A DNA stretch of 8,799 nt from Chlamydiia bacterium (GTDB taxonomy: Bacteria > Chlamydiota > Chlamydiia > Chlamydiales > Simkaniaceae): assembly GCA_020440405.1 (NCBI GenBank), contig JAGROF010000074.1, positions 1 through 8,799 on the forward strand, in the 5' to 3' direction. How positions within the stretch are numbered: position 1 is the first letter of the stretch; each line of letters opens with the position of its first letter. The notes beneath the pieces are model-generated. The model worked only from the letters and a program-made list of their open reading frames with translations, was not told the origin of the DNA and searched no databases. This document shows positions 1 through 5,777 of this stretch, one piece after another. Position numbers and translations under genes: made by a program.

Positions 1-19
1 TATTTTAAACTAATTCAGC

Positions 20-25
20 TATAAT
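20..25 (+). promoter_or_regulatory. Candidate -10 box of the truA promoter
   Basis: TATAAT, a perfect match to the sigma-70-type -10 consensus, lies 14 bp before the truA start codon. A -35 box at 17-bp spacing would straddle the window's left edge, so it cannot be judged. A start site near position 32 would leave a leader of only about 8 nt, with just a weak TAGG just before the ATG as ribosome binding site. Confidence 0.5.
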
Positions 26-39
26 ATTGAGATAGGTTC

Positions 40-771
40 ATGAAATATAAAATGACAATCAGTTATGACGGAACCGATTATGGAGGATGGCAGGTCCAGC
101 CGAATCGGAAAACGATTCAAGAACTCATTCAAGAGGCTTTAAGCGTCCTATTTCGCGCAGAGTGTCCCATTACGGGATCGGGGCGCACCGATGCAGGGGT
201 CCATGCTCATGCGCAGGTGGCTCATTTTTCCTATGAAGTCCCTTTTGAAATTCCCCCTTTTCACTATTCCCTCAATGCGCTTCTGCCCCCAGATATCCGC
301 ATTTTAAGCATTGAGCCCATTGCGGAGGATTTTCATGCCCGCTATCGTGTGAAAAAAAAGATTTACCATTATCATCTCCACTTGGATGCGGTCCAAAGTC
401 CCTTTGCCTATCGCTTTCGGACCCCCATCCATGCGCCCCTCAATCGGGGCCTGATGGAGGAGGCGCTTTCCCTTCTGAAAGGAACCCATGATTTCAGTGC
501 CTTTAGGGGAGCAGGCTGCGGCTCAAAAGACCCTGTGAAAACCTTATATCGCTTGGAAATGGTCCCTGAAGAGGGAGGTGTCCGCCTAGAGTTCGAAGGA
601 GATGGATTCCTCTATAAAATGGTCCGCAATCTCGTGGGGACGCTTTTGCAAATTGCCTCTGAAAAACGCCCCCTCTCCGACATTCCTAAGTTATTGAAAT
701 CCAAGGATCGAACAGAGGCTGGCCCCACAGCTCCCCCTCAAGGGCTTTTCCTCGCAAAAGTCGACTATTAA
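40..771 (+). CDS. truA: tRNA pseudouridine(38-40) synthase TruA
   Basis: This is the cytoplasmic enzyme that isomerises uridines 38, 39 and 40 in the tRNA anticodon arm to pseudouridine. The 243-residue protein is about the usual family length. The catalytic motif GSGRTDAGVHA is present, with the catalytic aspartate at residue 51. Other family blocks follow: NALLPPDIRI near residue 79, the ARYRVKKKIYHY segment near residue 100, HDFSAFRG near 150, and the C-terminal GDGFLYKMVRNLVG block near 188. The start at 40 is used because MKYKMTISYDGTDY matches the usual N-terminus; an ATG four codons later is a less likely alternative. A perfect -10 box lies just upstream. The gene is followed after 41 bp by an unrecognised gene on the same strand, possibly co-transcribed. 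The identification is secure. Confidence 0.97.
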   Translation: MKYKMTISYDGTDYGGWQVQPNRKTIQELIQEALSVLFRAECPITGSGRTDAGVHAHAQVAHFSYEVPFEIPPFHYSLNALLPPDIRILSIEPIAEDFHARYRVKKKIYHYHLHLDAVQSPFAYRFRTPIHAPLNRGLMEEALSLLKGTHDFSAFRGAGCGSKDPVKTLYRLEMVPEEGGVRLEFEGDGFLYKMVRNLVGTLLQIASEKRPLSDIPKLLKSKDRTEAGPTAPPQGLFLAKVDY

Positions 772-785
772 AATTTTTCCTCCTA

Positions 786-791
786 TAGAAT
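786..791 (+). promoter_or_regulatory. Possible -10 box between truA and the LRR-like gene
   Basis: TAGAAT lies 21 bp before the ATG at 813 and is identical to the -10 box proposed for tRNA-Leu in this window. No good -35 hexamer lies at 16-18 bp spacing (the sequence there is GACTAT), so the following gene may instead be read through from truA. The 10-bp palindrome CTCAATTGAG at 798-807 sits between this box and the start codon and could be an operator. No U-rich terminator hairpin is visible after truA. Confidence 0.25.
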
Positions 792-812
792 CTTTTCCTC
801 AATTGAGCTAAT

Positions 813-1688
813 ATGTCTTCCATGGAAGACATCAGACCATCACCTCTCACAACCTATCGCTCCCAGAAGCCTCCTGTTGAATCTGAGTCCGTCGGCGACG
901 AGGAAAAAGGAGGCGTTGACTTTTGGGGCGGCGTCATGTGGCTCCTCTCTCGAATGACCCACTTCATCTACCGCGCCTATGTGAATTCTCTTGATACCGT
1001 TGTGTGGACGAAGTTTTCTGCTCTCAGCTATGAGGCCCCTTCAGCTCCTTGGTACTTGTCTCAGGAGCAACGTGAAAAGTGTAATGATAAGATCATCGAT
1101 GTTTTTTGTAGAGTGATGGCAAATTACCGCGCCGCTGGGGAGAAAAACTCTCACATCCTCTGTTACACCCGTTACTCCAAATCGCTGGAAGGAAAAGATT
1201 TTGATCAGCGCTGCCACAACGCTCTCTATGAAAGTGTGCAGCAGTGGATCGGAGGAAAGACCGAATTGCAACTCGGAAAACCTCACGCCGAAATGAAAGA
1301 AAGCCGCTATACCCTATCTCTCGACTTTTTAAGAGCCTTCTTTCCTCTTGCGGATCGCGTCACAAAGCTCACCATTAGTGGTCCTATCGATGAAGAAGGA
1401 CGGATGCTGATGGTCCAAGAACTTCAAAAAATCGATTCTCTTCGAGAGCTCCATCTCGAGCTCGACCGAGAGTCTGCTGCCTATTTCACAAAGGCTCTTC
1501 CTGAAATCTTACGGAATGGTCACATCACAACGATCACGCTGACAAACTACGAAACAGAAAAAGATTTTAAAACCATTCCTCCAGACACTTGGGAGTTCTT
1601 AAAAGCCCAAAATCAATGCGACATTGCTTTCACCAATGTCCCTAAGCCTGCAGAGCCTCATAATAGGCTAACATTTACCAATTCCTAA
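813..1688 (+). CDS. Hypothetical protein with leucine-rich-repeat-like C-terminal half
   Basis: I do not recognise this 291-residue protein as a named family. Residues 1-35 are polar and probably disordered. Residues 37-60 form a tryptophan- and aromatic-rich hydrophobic or amphipathic stretch, too broken by charges to be a clear membrane helix. The middle contains scattered cysteines (C90, C99, C117, C134). Residues 181-245 show a periodic pattern of the ribonuclease-inhibitor LRR type: VTKLTISG, then a helix, then SLRELHLELD, then a helix, then ITTITLTN. Such LRR proteins are common in amoeba-associated chlamydiae and can be secreted effectors, but there is no direct evidence of secretion here. 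The ribosome binding site is weak (GAG, 5 nt before the ATG); an ATG at 822 is an alternative start. The last six codons and the stop lie inside a long palindrome, so the C-terminus may have been set by insertion of that element. Confidence 0.75.
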   Translation: MSSMEDIRPSPLTTYRSQKPPVESESVGDEEKGGVDFWGGVMWLLSRMTHFIYRAYVNSLDTVVWTKFSALSYEAPSAPWYLSQEQREKCNDKIIDVFCRVMANYRAAGEKNSHILCYTRYSKSLEGKDFDQRCHNALYESVQQWIGGKTELQLGKPHAEMKESRYTLSLDFLRAFFPLADRVTKLTISGPIDEEGRMLMVQELQKIDSLRELHLELDRESAAYFTKALPEILRNGHITTITLTNYETEKDFKTIPPDTWEFLKAQNQCDIAFTNVPKPAEPHNRLTFTNS

Positions 1689-1850
1689 TAGAAAAATTTG
1701 CAAATTGAGCTCTAGATTTTTGCCTCAAGAAGAGTTTGGAGACTGTAGTTAACCACTTGATGGTTAACAAAGTCGAAAACCATTCTTGAGGTGAAAAGAT
1801 GAGCAAGAATTTGTGAATTTGTCTGTTAGGATTGGTATTAATTCGGTTAG
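1668..1850. repeat. Long imperfect palindrome (foldback/MITE-like element)
   Basis: Both arms can be paired over almost their whole length around a 5-nt loop (CTTGA, 1756-1760). From the centre outward: 1748-1755 pairs perfectly with 1761-1768; 1741-1744 with 1771-1774; 1717-1731 with 1783-1797 (15 pairs, two of them G-T); 1701-1706 with 1808-1813; 1683-1700 with 1814-1831 (one mismatch and three G-T pairs); 1677-1681 with 1832-1836 after one bulge; and CTAAC at 1668-1672 with GTTAG at 1846-1850. No U-run follows the inner hairpin, and the arms are far longer than a rho-independent terminator needs. The element covers the 3' end of the LRR-like gene and the -35 region of tRNA-Leu. No transposase is present in the window, so MITE is an inference from shape. 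Confidence 0.75.
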
Positions 1851-1860
1851 ATTGTAGAAT
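1832..1860 (+). promoter_or_regulatory. Promoter for tRNA-Leu (and possibly the HAD gene)
   Basis: TTGGTA at 1832-1837 (-35) and TAGAAT at 1855-1860 (-10) are separated by exactly 17 bp. Transcription would start near 1867, a few bases before the mature tRNA 5' end at 1874, which is a normal arrangement for a tRNA promoter. The -35 hexamer lies within the paired right arm of the palindrome. Confidence 0.6.
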
Positions 1861-1873
1861 ATGCCATTTCGCC

Positions 1874-1957
1874 GCCGATGTGGTGGAATTGGTAGACACG
1901 GTAGATTCAAAATCTGCTTGTAGCAATACAGTGCTGGTTCGAGTCCAGTCATCGGCA
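1874..1957 (+). tRNA. tRNA-Leu (anticodon CAA)
   Basis: A complete class II cloverleaf can be drawn. The acceptor stem pairs GCCGATG (1874-1880) with CATCGGC (1950-1956), followed by discriminator A at 1957. The D stem pairs GTG (1883-1885) with CAC (1897-1899). The anticodon stem pairs GTAGA with TCTGC around the loop TTCAAAA, giving anticodon CAA at 1908-1910, which reads UUG. A long variable arm (TGTA/TACA, 1919-1930) is typical of leucine tRNAs. The T arm is GCTGG-TTCGAGT-CCAGT. The 3' CCA is not encoded. The next gene starts 20 bp downstream with no terminator between, so the primary transcript probably continues into it. Confidence 0.97.
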
Positions 1958-1977
1958 TATTTTACAGGACGAAACGC

Positions 1978-2655
1978 ATGAGTTGGTTTTTAGACTATTC
2001 CCCGATTTTTTTTGACTTTGATGGGCTCCTTGTAGATACCGAGCGCCTTCACTTTCAAGCGTATCAAAACATGCTTGAAAACCATGGTGTTTCCCTTTCT
2101 TGGGACTTTCCCACTTTTACATCCATTGCTCATAAAAGCTCAGAGGGGCTCCGTCATACGATTACGGCTCATGCCCCTTCTCTTGTCGAGTCTGAAACCT
2201 GGGAATCCCTATATGCCCAAAAGAAAGAGGCCTACCAAGCCCTTCTTGAAGTTGGCAGTTTGGAGCTCATGCCCGGCGCACAAACTATTTTAGAAACCGT
2301 GCAATGCGCACAAATTCCTCATGCTGTTGTCACCAACTCGACACGCAAACAAACTGAATTGATCCGGGAAAAAATCCCGACACTCAATCAAATCCCTCAT
2401 TGGATCACGCGAGAAGATTACGCGCGCGCCAAACCTGCTCCAGATGCTTACCTCAAAGCTATCGAAGTCCTTGGTGGTTCGGACAAGATGCTGGGGTTTG
2501 AAGATGCTTTGCGTGGTGTCCGTGCCCTGAAAGACGCTGCGATCACTCCTGTCCTCATCTGCCCTCCCGATCATCCTCAAATGGCAGAAGTTGCTGAAGG
2601 GTCCCTCCACTACTTCTCCTCTTTTGAAAATCTATTTAATCCTCAAGAATTATAA
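1978..2655 (+). CDS. HAD-superfamily (subfamily IA) phosphatase, phosphoglycolate phosphatase / beta-phosphoglucomutase-like
   Basis: A cytoplasmic phosphohydrolase or phosphomutase of the haloacid dehalogenase superfamily; the substrate is unknown. All four HAD motifs are visible in 225 residues. Motif I is FFDFDGLLVDTE, with nucleophile D13 and general acid D15. Motif II is VVTNS, with S121. Motif III is K152 in AKPAPDAYLKA. Motif IV is GFEDALRG, with E175 and D176. An alpha-helical C1-type cap lies between motifs I and II. The motif I wording (DGLLVDTE) is typical of the Gph/PgmB-like branch. The start at 1978 has an AGGA Shine-Dalgarno 8 bp upstream. It follows tRNA-Leu by 20 bp, probably in one transcript. 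Its last 13 bp overlap the convergent sigma-54 regulator gene. From memory, C. trachomatis has a similar phosphatase (CT464) beside truA. Confidence 0.9.
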   Translation: MSWFLDYSPIFFDFDGLLVDTERLHFQAYQNMLENHGVSLSWDFPTFTSIAHKSSEGLRHTITAHAPSLVESETWESLYAQKKEAYQALLEVGSLELMPGAQTILETVQCAQIPHAVVTNSTRKQTELIREKIPTLNQIPHWITREDYARAKPAPDAYLKAIEVLGGSDKMLGFEDALRGVRALKDAAITPVLICPPDHPQMAEVAEGSLHYFSSFENLFNPQEL

Positions 2656-3869
2656 CTATTGAGCTTATTGCGCAGAGTGCGCACGCTGATCCCTAGAGAT
2701 TTCGCAGCTTGTGTACGATTGCCTCCATGGAATTCAAGCGCTTTCAGAATGTGTTTGTCTTCTAATTCTTTGAGGGTCAAAAGGGCTTCTTTCTGAGACA
2801 CTTCAATCTGTAGGTGCTTTTCCTCTAGAATGTCTGAGTCTTCCATCACCACTCCATGCTCAATTGTATTCCGCAGCTCACGGATGTTCCCGGGCCAATC
2901 GTAAGAGAGGAGCTTTTTTTCTGCAGCTTTCGACAACGTTTTTAAAGGGAGCTGATTCCGGAGACACACTTTCCGGATGAAGTGACAGGCAAGGGGCAAA
3001 ATATCTTCTTTGCGCTCCCGCAAAGGAGGAAGGAAGATCGGAATCACATTCAAGCGGTAATAAAGGTCTGCACGAAACTCTTTGCTTTGAATCGCTTCTT
3101 TCATTAACCGGTTTGAGGTCGAAACTAAACGCACGTCGACATGGATCGGATCGGTCCCTCCAACCCGCTCAAACTCTTGCTCCTGGACAACACGGAGGAG
3201 TTTGGCTTGAAGCGCAGCAGGGATCTCTGAGATTTCATCTAATAGGAGCGTTCCTTTATCGGCCCGCTCAAAGCGCCCCGCCTTTCTCTGTAATGCTCCC
3301 GTAAACGCTCCCTTTTCATGTCCGAAAAATTCTGATTCGATCAAGGTATCAGGGAGAGCGGCGCAATTGACACGGATAAAGGGGTGCTCAAAACGAGGAG
3401 AGGCTTCATGGATCAATCCTGCAATCACCTCTTTTCCTGTTCCAGACTCGCCACAAATAAAGACATTGGAGTGACTTTTCGCAATGCGTTCTACCTGCTT
3501 CAAAATCTGCTGCATTGCAGGGCTCTCTGCAATGACTTTCCGCTTGGTATGCAGGAGCTTCAAGAGAAGGGTTCCCACTCCCTTAGAATTCAACGGCTTT
3601 AGAAGAACATGCTGAATATTTTTCAAATCAGGATCGTTTTGAGACTTGAGATGGACAATGGGTGTGCTCAACGGGCGCCGCTCTAAGCGGTCTAAAACCT
3701 CAATTCCCATCAAGTCACTTAAGATCAAATCAAAGGAACGTTTTTTGAAGAGATCTAATGCTGCTATTCCGTCTTCGACGGTAAAAAGCTGAAGCTGTTT
3801 CTCCCTTAATAAATCTAAGAGCAGCTCTCTAGAAGAGAGTTGCTTCTCAATAATCAGTACCTTCTTCAT
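2643..3869 (-). CDS. atoC: Sigma-54-dependent response regulator, NtrC/AtoC (chlamydial CtcC) type
   Basis: A transcription activator that uses ATP hydrolysis to open sigma-54 promoters. With the start at 3869 it has 408 residues. Residues 1-107 are a receiver domain with likely phospho-acceptor D52 and conserved K91. This domain is degenerate: the usual acidic pair after the first strand reads EKQ (9 onward), the loop after D52 is shortened (SDLMGIEVL), and the usual Thr/Ser position is unclear. Residues 112-340 are the AAA+ domain: Walker A GESGTGKE (140-147), sigma-54 contact loop GAFTGA (187-192), Walker B LLLDE (208-212), PPLRER (281-286) and sensor II GNIREL (327-332). Residues 367-404 form a Fis-type helix-turn-helix. 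The start is set by the receiver N-terminus MKKVLII and an AAGAAGG ribosome binding site 5 nt upstream; an ATG at 3893 with its own GAGAGG is a rival. No sensor kinase is adjacent. Confidence 0.93.
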   Translation of the reverse strand: MKKVLIIEKQLSSRELLLDLLREKQLQLFTVEDGIAALDLFKKRSFDLILSDLMGIEVLDRLERRPLSTPIVHLKSQNDPDLKNIQHVLLKPLNSKGVGTLLLKLLHTKRKVIAESPAMQQILKQVERIAKSHSNVFICGESGTGKEVIAGLIHEASPRFEHPFIRVNCAALPDTLIESEFFGHEKGAFTGALQRKAGRFERADKGTLLLDEISEIPAALQAKLLRVVQEQEFERVGGTDPIHVDVRLVSTSNRLMKEAIQSKEFRADLYYRLNVIPIFLPPLRERKEDILPLACHFIRKVCLRNQLPLKTLSKAAEKKLLSYDWPGNIRELRNTIEHGVVMEDSDILEEKHLQIEVSQKEALLTLKELEDKHILKALEFHGGNRTQAAKSLGISVRTLRNKLNSYNS

Positions 3870-3924
3870 CCCAACCTTCTTTCCTTTACACATAATCCTC
3901 TCGAATTTTTTTTGCAAACCTTGA

Positions 3925-3930
3925 TATGAT
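3925..3930 (+). promoter_or_regulatory. Candidate -10 box of the lipoprotein operon
   Basis: TATGAT lies 8 bp before the ATG at 3939, in the 69-bp divergent gap between the regulator and the lipoprotein gene. Used as a -10, it would give a nearly leaderless transcript, which fits the absence of a recognisable Shine-Dalgarno before the ATG. The -35 position (CGAATT) is poor, so this is a weak call. A poly-T run (3906-3913) lies between. Confidence 0.3.
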
Positions 3931-3938
3931 GAGTCTAT

Positions 3939-4724
3939 ATGAAACAAATCTCTTTACTTTTCTTATTTATTTTAAGCTTGTTAGCAGGATGCTCAGGTCT
4001 AGAAAAGTCTGAGAAAAAAAAGGTGCGCGCCCGGAACCTGACAGTCCGACCTGTTCAACGTCAGTCTGATGAAATCCTCTTTCCTCAAGCGAATCACCGC
4101 CCGAAAAAAAGAGCTCCTTATCCCTGGGAACAAAAAAGAGTGGGGGGCCACCCACGGATCACTAAGGAGTTTTTCCGTTGTCAGGGAAACCTTTTAAACC
4201 CTCCGATTCAAATTCACCGGCAGACGGATCTTATCTATCATCTCGATTGTGCCGGGGTAGAAGGGCATTCTCTTCCCTTGAAAAATGGCCAAGAATTTAT
4301 TTACCCCATCTTGATCGACCTTCTTAATCATGTGCAGGAAAACACTCGAAAAAAAGTTGTGATTACCTGCGGCCATCGCTGCCCTATCCATAACCTTTAT
4401 GCCGACCCCTCAAAAGCTGCTACCACTTCAAAACATCTCATTGGTGCCGAGGTAGATTTTTATGTTGAAGGCCTGGAACTCAATCCCCAGGCAGTGATCC
4501 AAACCCTTTTATCGTATTATGATACTCCCCTCAAAGAGCTTTCTCCAACCTCTTGGCAAAACCGCGAAGTCATCATCACCTTGTTTCATGAAACCGAAGG
4601 GCGAGACTTTGATAACACCCACCCCTACCCTTACATCTCGATTCAAGTCTGCTACGATCGGGACACGCACCGTCCTGTCCAGTACAACTGGCACTACGCT
4701 CACAATGGATTTATCAAACGTTGA
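3939..4724 (+). CDS. Lipoprotein with M15 (VanY/VanX-like) peptidase fold
   Basis: A likely periplasmic lipoprotein of 261 residues. The signal peptide is short and hydrophobic (residues 5-17), followed by the lipobox LAGC with lipidated C18 and a basic linker. Residues 120-255 resemble the Peptidase_M15_3/VanY fold. VITCGHRC carries a conserved arginine (R147), and SKHLIGAEVD matches the S-x-H-x-x-G-x-A-x-D signature, giving zinc ligands H166 and D173. H252 in NWHYAH would be the third ligand. Members cleave D-Ala-containing or other peptidoglycan peptide bonds. The usual ExWH glutamate before the last histidine reads YNWH here (Y249), so catalytic activity is uncertain. Cysteines 81, 104, 144, 148 and 238 could form disulfides. 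It is the first gene of an apparent operon with an AstE-like protein and an MFS transporter. No clear ribosome binding site is seen. Confidence 0.8.
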   Translation: MKQISLLFLFILSLLAGCSGLEKSEKKKVRARNLTVRPVQRQSDEILFPQANHRPKKRAPYPWEQKRVGGHPRITKEFFRCQGNLLNPPIQIHRQTDLIYHLDCAGVEGHSLPLKNGQEFIYPILIDLLNHVQENTRKKVVITCGHRCPIHNLYADPSKAATTSKHLIGAEVDFYVEGLELNPQAVIQTLLSYYDTPLKELSPTSWQNREVIITLFHETEGRDFDNTHPYPYISIQVCYDRDTHRPVQYNWHYAHNGFIKR

Positions 4725-4757
4725 TCAAATAGAAAAAACGTGTTAACCTCAGGATTG

Positions 4758-5777
4758 ATGAAAAATGATACTTTAAAGATCTGTGGCATTGACGTTCAAC
4801 CGGGGGAAAAGCTCACATTTGCCCTTCCAACTCCAGAAATTTACTCCTGCGCTCCTATGCACATTCCCATGCACATTATCCATGGAAAAAAAGCGGGTCC
4901 TCGTGTTTTAATTTGCGCGACCCTTTATGGCGATGAAGCCAATGGGATCGATATTGTCCACCGTTTATTAAATCTCAGTCTGCTTAAAAAGCTCCAAGGA
5001 ACTCTGATTTGCATCCCCGTCATGAACGTTTATGGACTGATCAACCACACACGTCTTCTTCCTGATGGACATGATTTAGCAAACAGCTTCCCAGGATCTC
5101 AAAAAGGATCTTTTGCCTCTCGCTTAGCACATCTTTTTACGAGTGAAGTCATCAGCCTCATGACTCACTGTATCAACCTCCGATGTGGGACAGAAAACGT
5201 CTACAAACTCCCCCAAGTCTACTATCATCCAGAAGATCAGGAAGCCACCCAACTTGCTGAGCTATTTGGAGCACCGATTATTCGCCCTTCTAACGAAAAA
5301 ACAGGATTCTTTTATTCAGAAGCAGGAACACCTAAATGTCCCACACTAATCTATGAAGGAGGGGAAGCACATCGTACAGATTCCTACTCTGCCAAAATTG
5401 GGGTCAAAGGAATCGTAAAAGTTTTAAAAGAATTGGATATGATTCGACTAAAATCAGAGCCTAAGAAAACGGAAACATTAGTGACCCCTAAAAGCCTTTG
5501 GGTACACTCCCCAACAAGTGGGCTCTTCCATTTTCGGAAGAGAATTGGGCAAAAAGTCGAAAAAGATCAAATCATGGCAACCATTGCAGATCCTTTTGGA
5601 ACGGCTATGAATGTAGACATCCTTGCTCCTCAATCTGGAATTATTTCTGCAACCACTACACATCCTCACGTGTATGAAGGGCAAGGAGTGATTGAAATTT
5701 GCCTCTCCGACAAACACCCGTCTTCCAATATTGAGTTAGAACCTTCAGTTGTTGAACCCAATATAGTAGAAAACTGA
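4758..5777 (+). CDS. AstE/AspA (M14)-family protein, probable pseudoenzyme
   Basis: The 339-residue protein aligns by eye along its length with succinylglutamate desuccinylase/aspartoacylase-type zinc hydrolases. Landmarks are LYGDEANG (56-63), LQGTLICIPVMNVYG (79-93), LPDGHDLANSFPGS (101-114), INLRCG (139-144), LIYEGGEA (197-204), and a C-terminal barrel-like domain at 248-316. Several active-site residues seem changed. The first zinc His of the HGDE motif is Y57, while E60 is kept. The DLHTG motif reads NLRCG, so the second zinc His is R142. DLNR reads DLAN. The catalytic glutamate (E200) remains. The protein may therefore bind rather than hydrolyse its ligand. The start is placed at ATG 4758 with AGGA just upstream; a GTG at 4740 is possible but lacks a ribosome binding site. 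It lies 33 bp after the lipoprotein gene and overlaps the MFS start by one base (TGATG). Confidence 0.85.
   Translation: MKNDTLKICGIDVQPGEKLTFALPTPEIYSCAPMHIPMHIIHGKKAGPRVLICATLYGDEANGIDIVHRLLNLSLLKKLQGTLICIPVMNVYGLINHTRLLPDGHDLANSFPGSQKGSFASRLAHLFTSEVISLMTHCINLRCGTENVYKLPQVYYHPEDQEATQLAELFGAPIIRPSNEKTGFFYSEAGTPKCPTLIYEGGEAHRTDSYSAKIGVKGIVKVLKELDMIRLKSEPKKTETLVTPKSLWVHSPTSGLFHFRKRIGQKVEKDQIMATIADPFGTAMNVDILAPQSGIISATTTHPHVYEGQGVIEICLSDKHPSSNIELEPSVVEPNIVEN

Noticed and set aside
1748..1768. Central 8-bp hairpin as a rho-independent terminator of the LRR-like gene
   Set aside because: The stem is AT-rich and is followed by AAAGTC rather than a T-run; the hairpin is the core of the much longer palindrome.
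1675..1958. Two minus-strand frames of 83 and 64 codons across the palindrome and tRNA
   Set aside because: They run antisense through tRNA-Leu and the palindrome and show no recognisable protein pattern.
2290..2610. 106-codon minus-strand frame inside the HAD gene
   Set aside because: It is a shadow of the HAD coding frame, which has all four HAD motifs; no motif or ribosome binding site supports it.
2668..2682. Hairpin TGCGCA-GAG-TGCGCA as a terminator for the HAD gene
   Set aside because: It encodes part of the regulator's helix-turn-helix on the other strand and has no T-run after it, so coding constraint explains it well enough.
3870..3947. Extended start of the sigma-54 regulator at 3947
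   Set aside because: The extension would overlap the divergent lipoprotein start, and the receiver domain begins at MKKVLII with a good ribosome binding site. The ATG at 3893 is left as a minor alternative.
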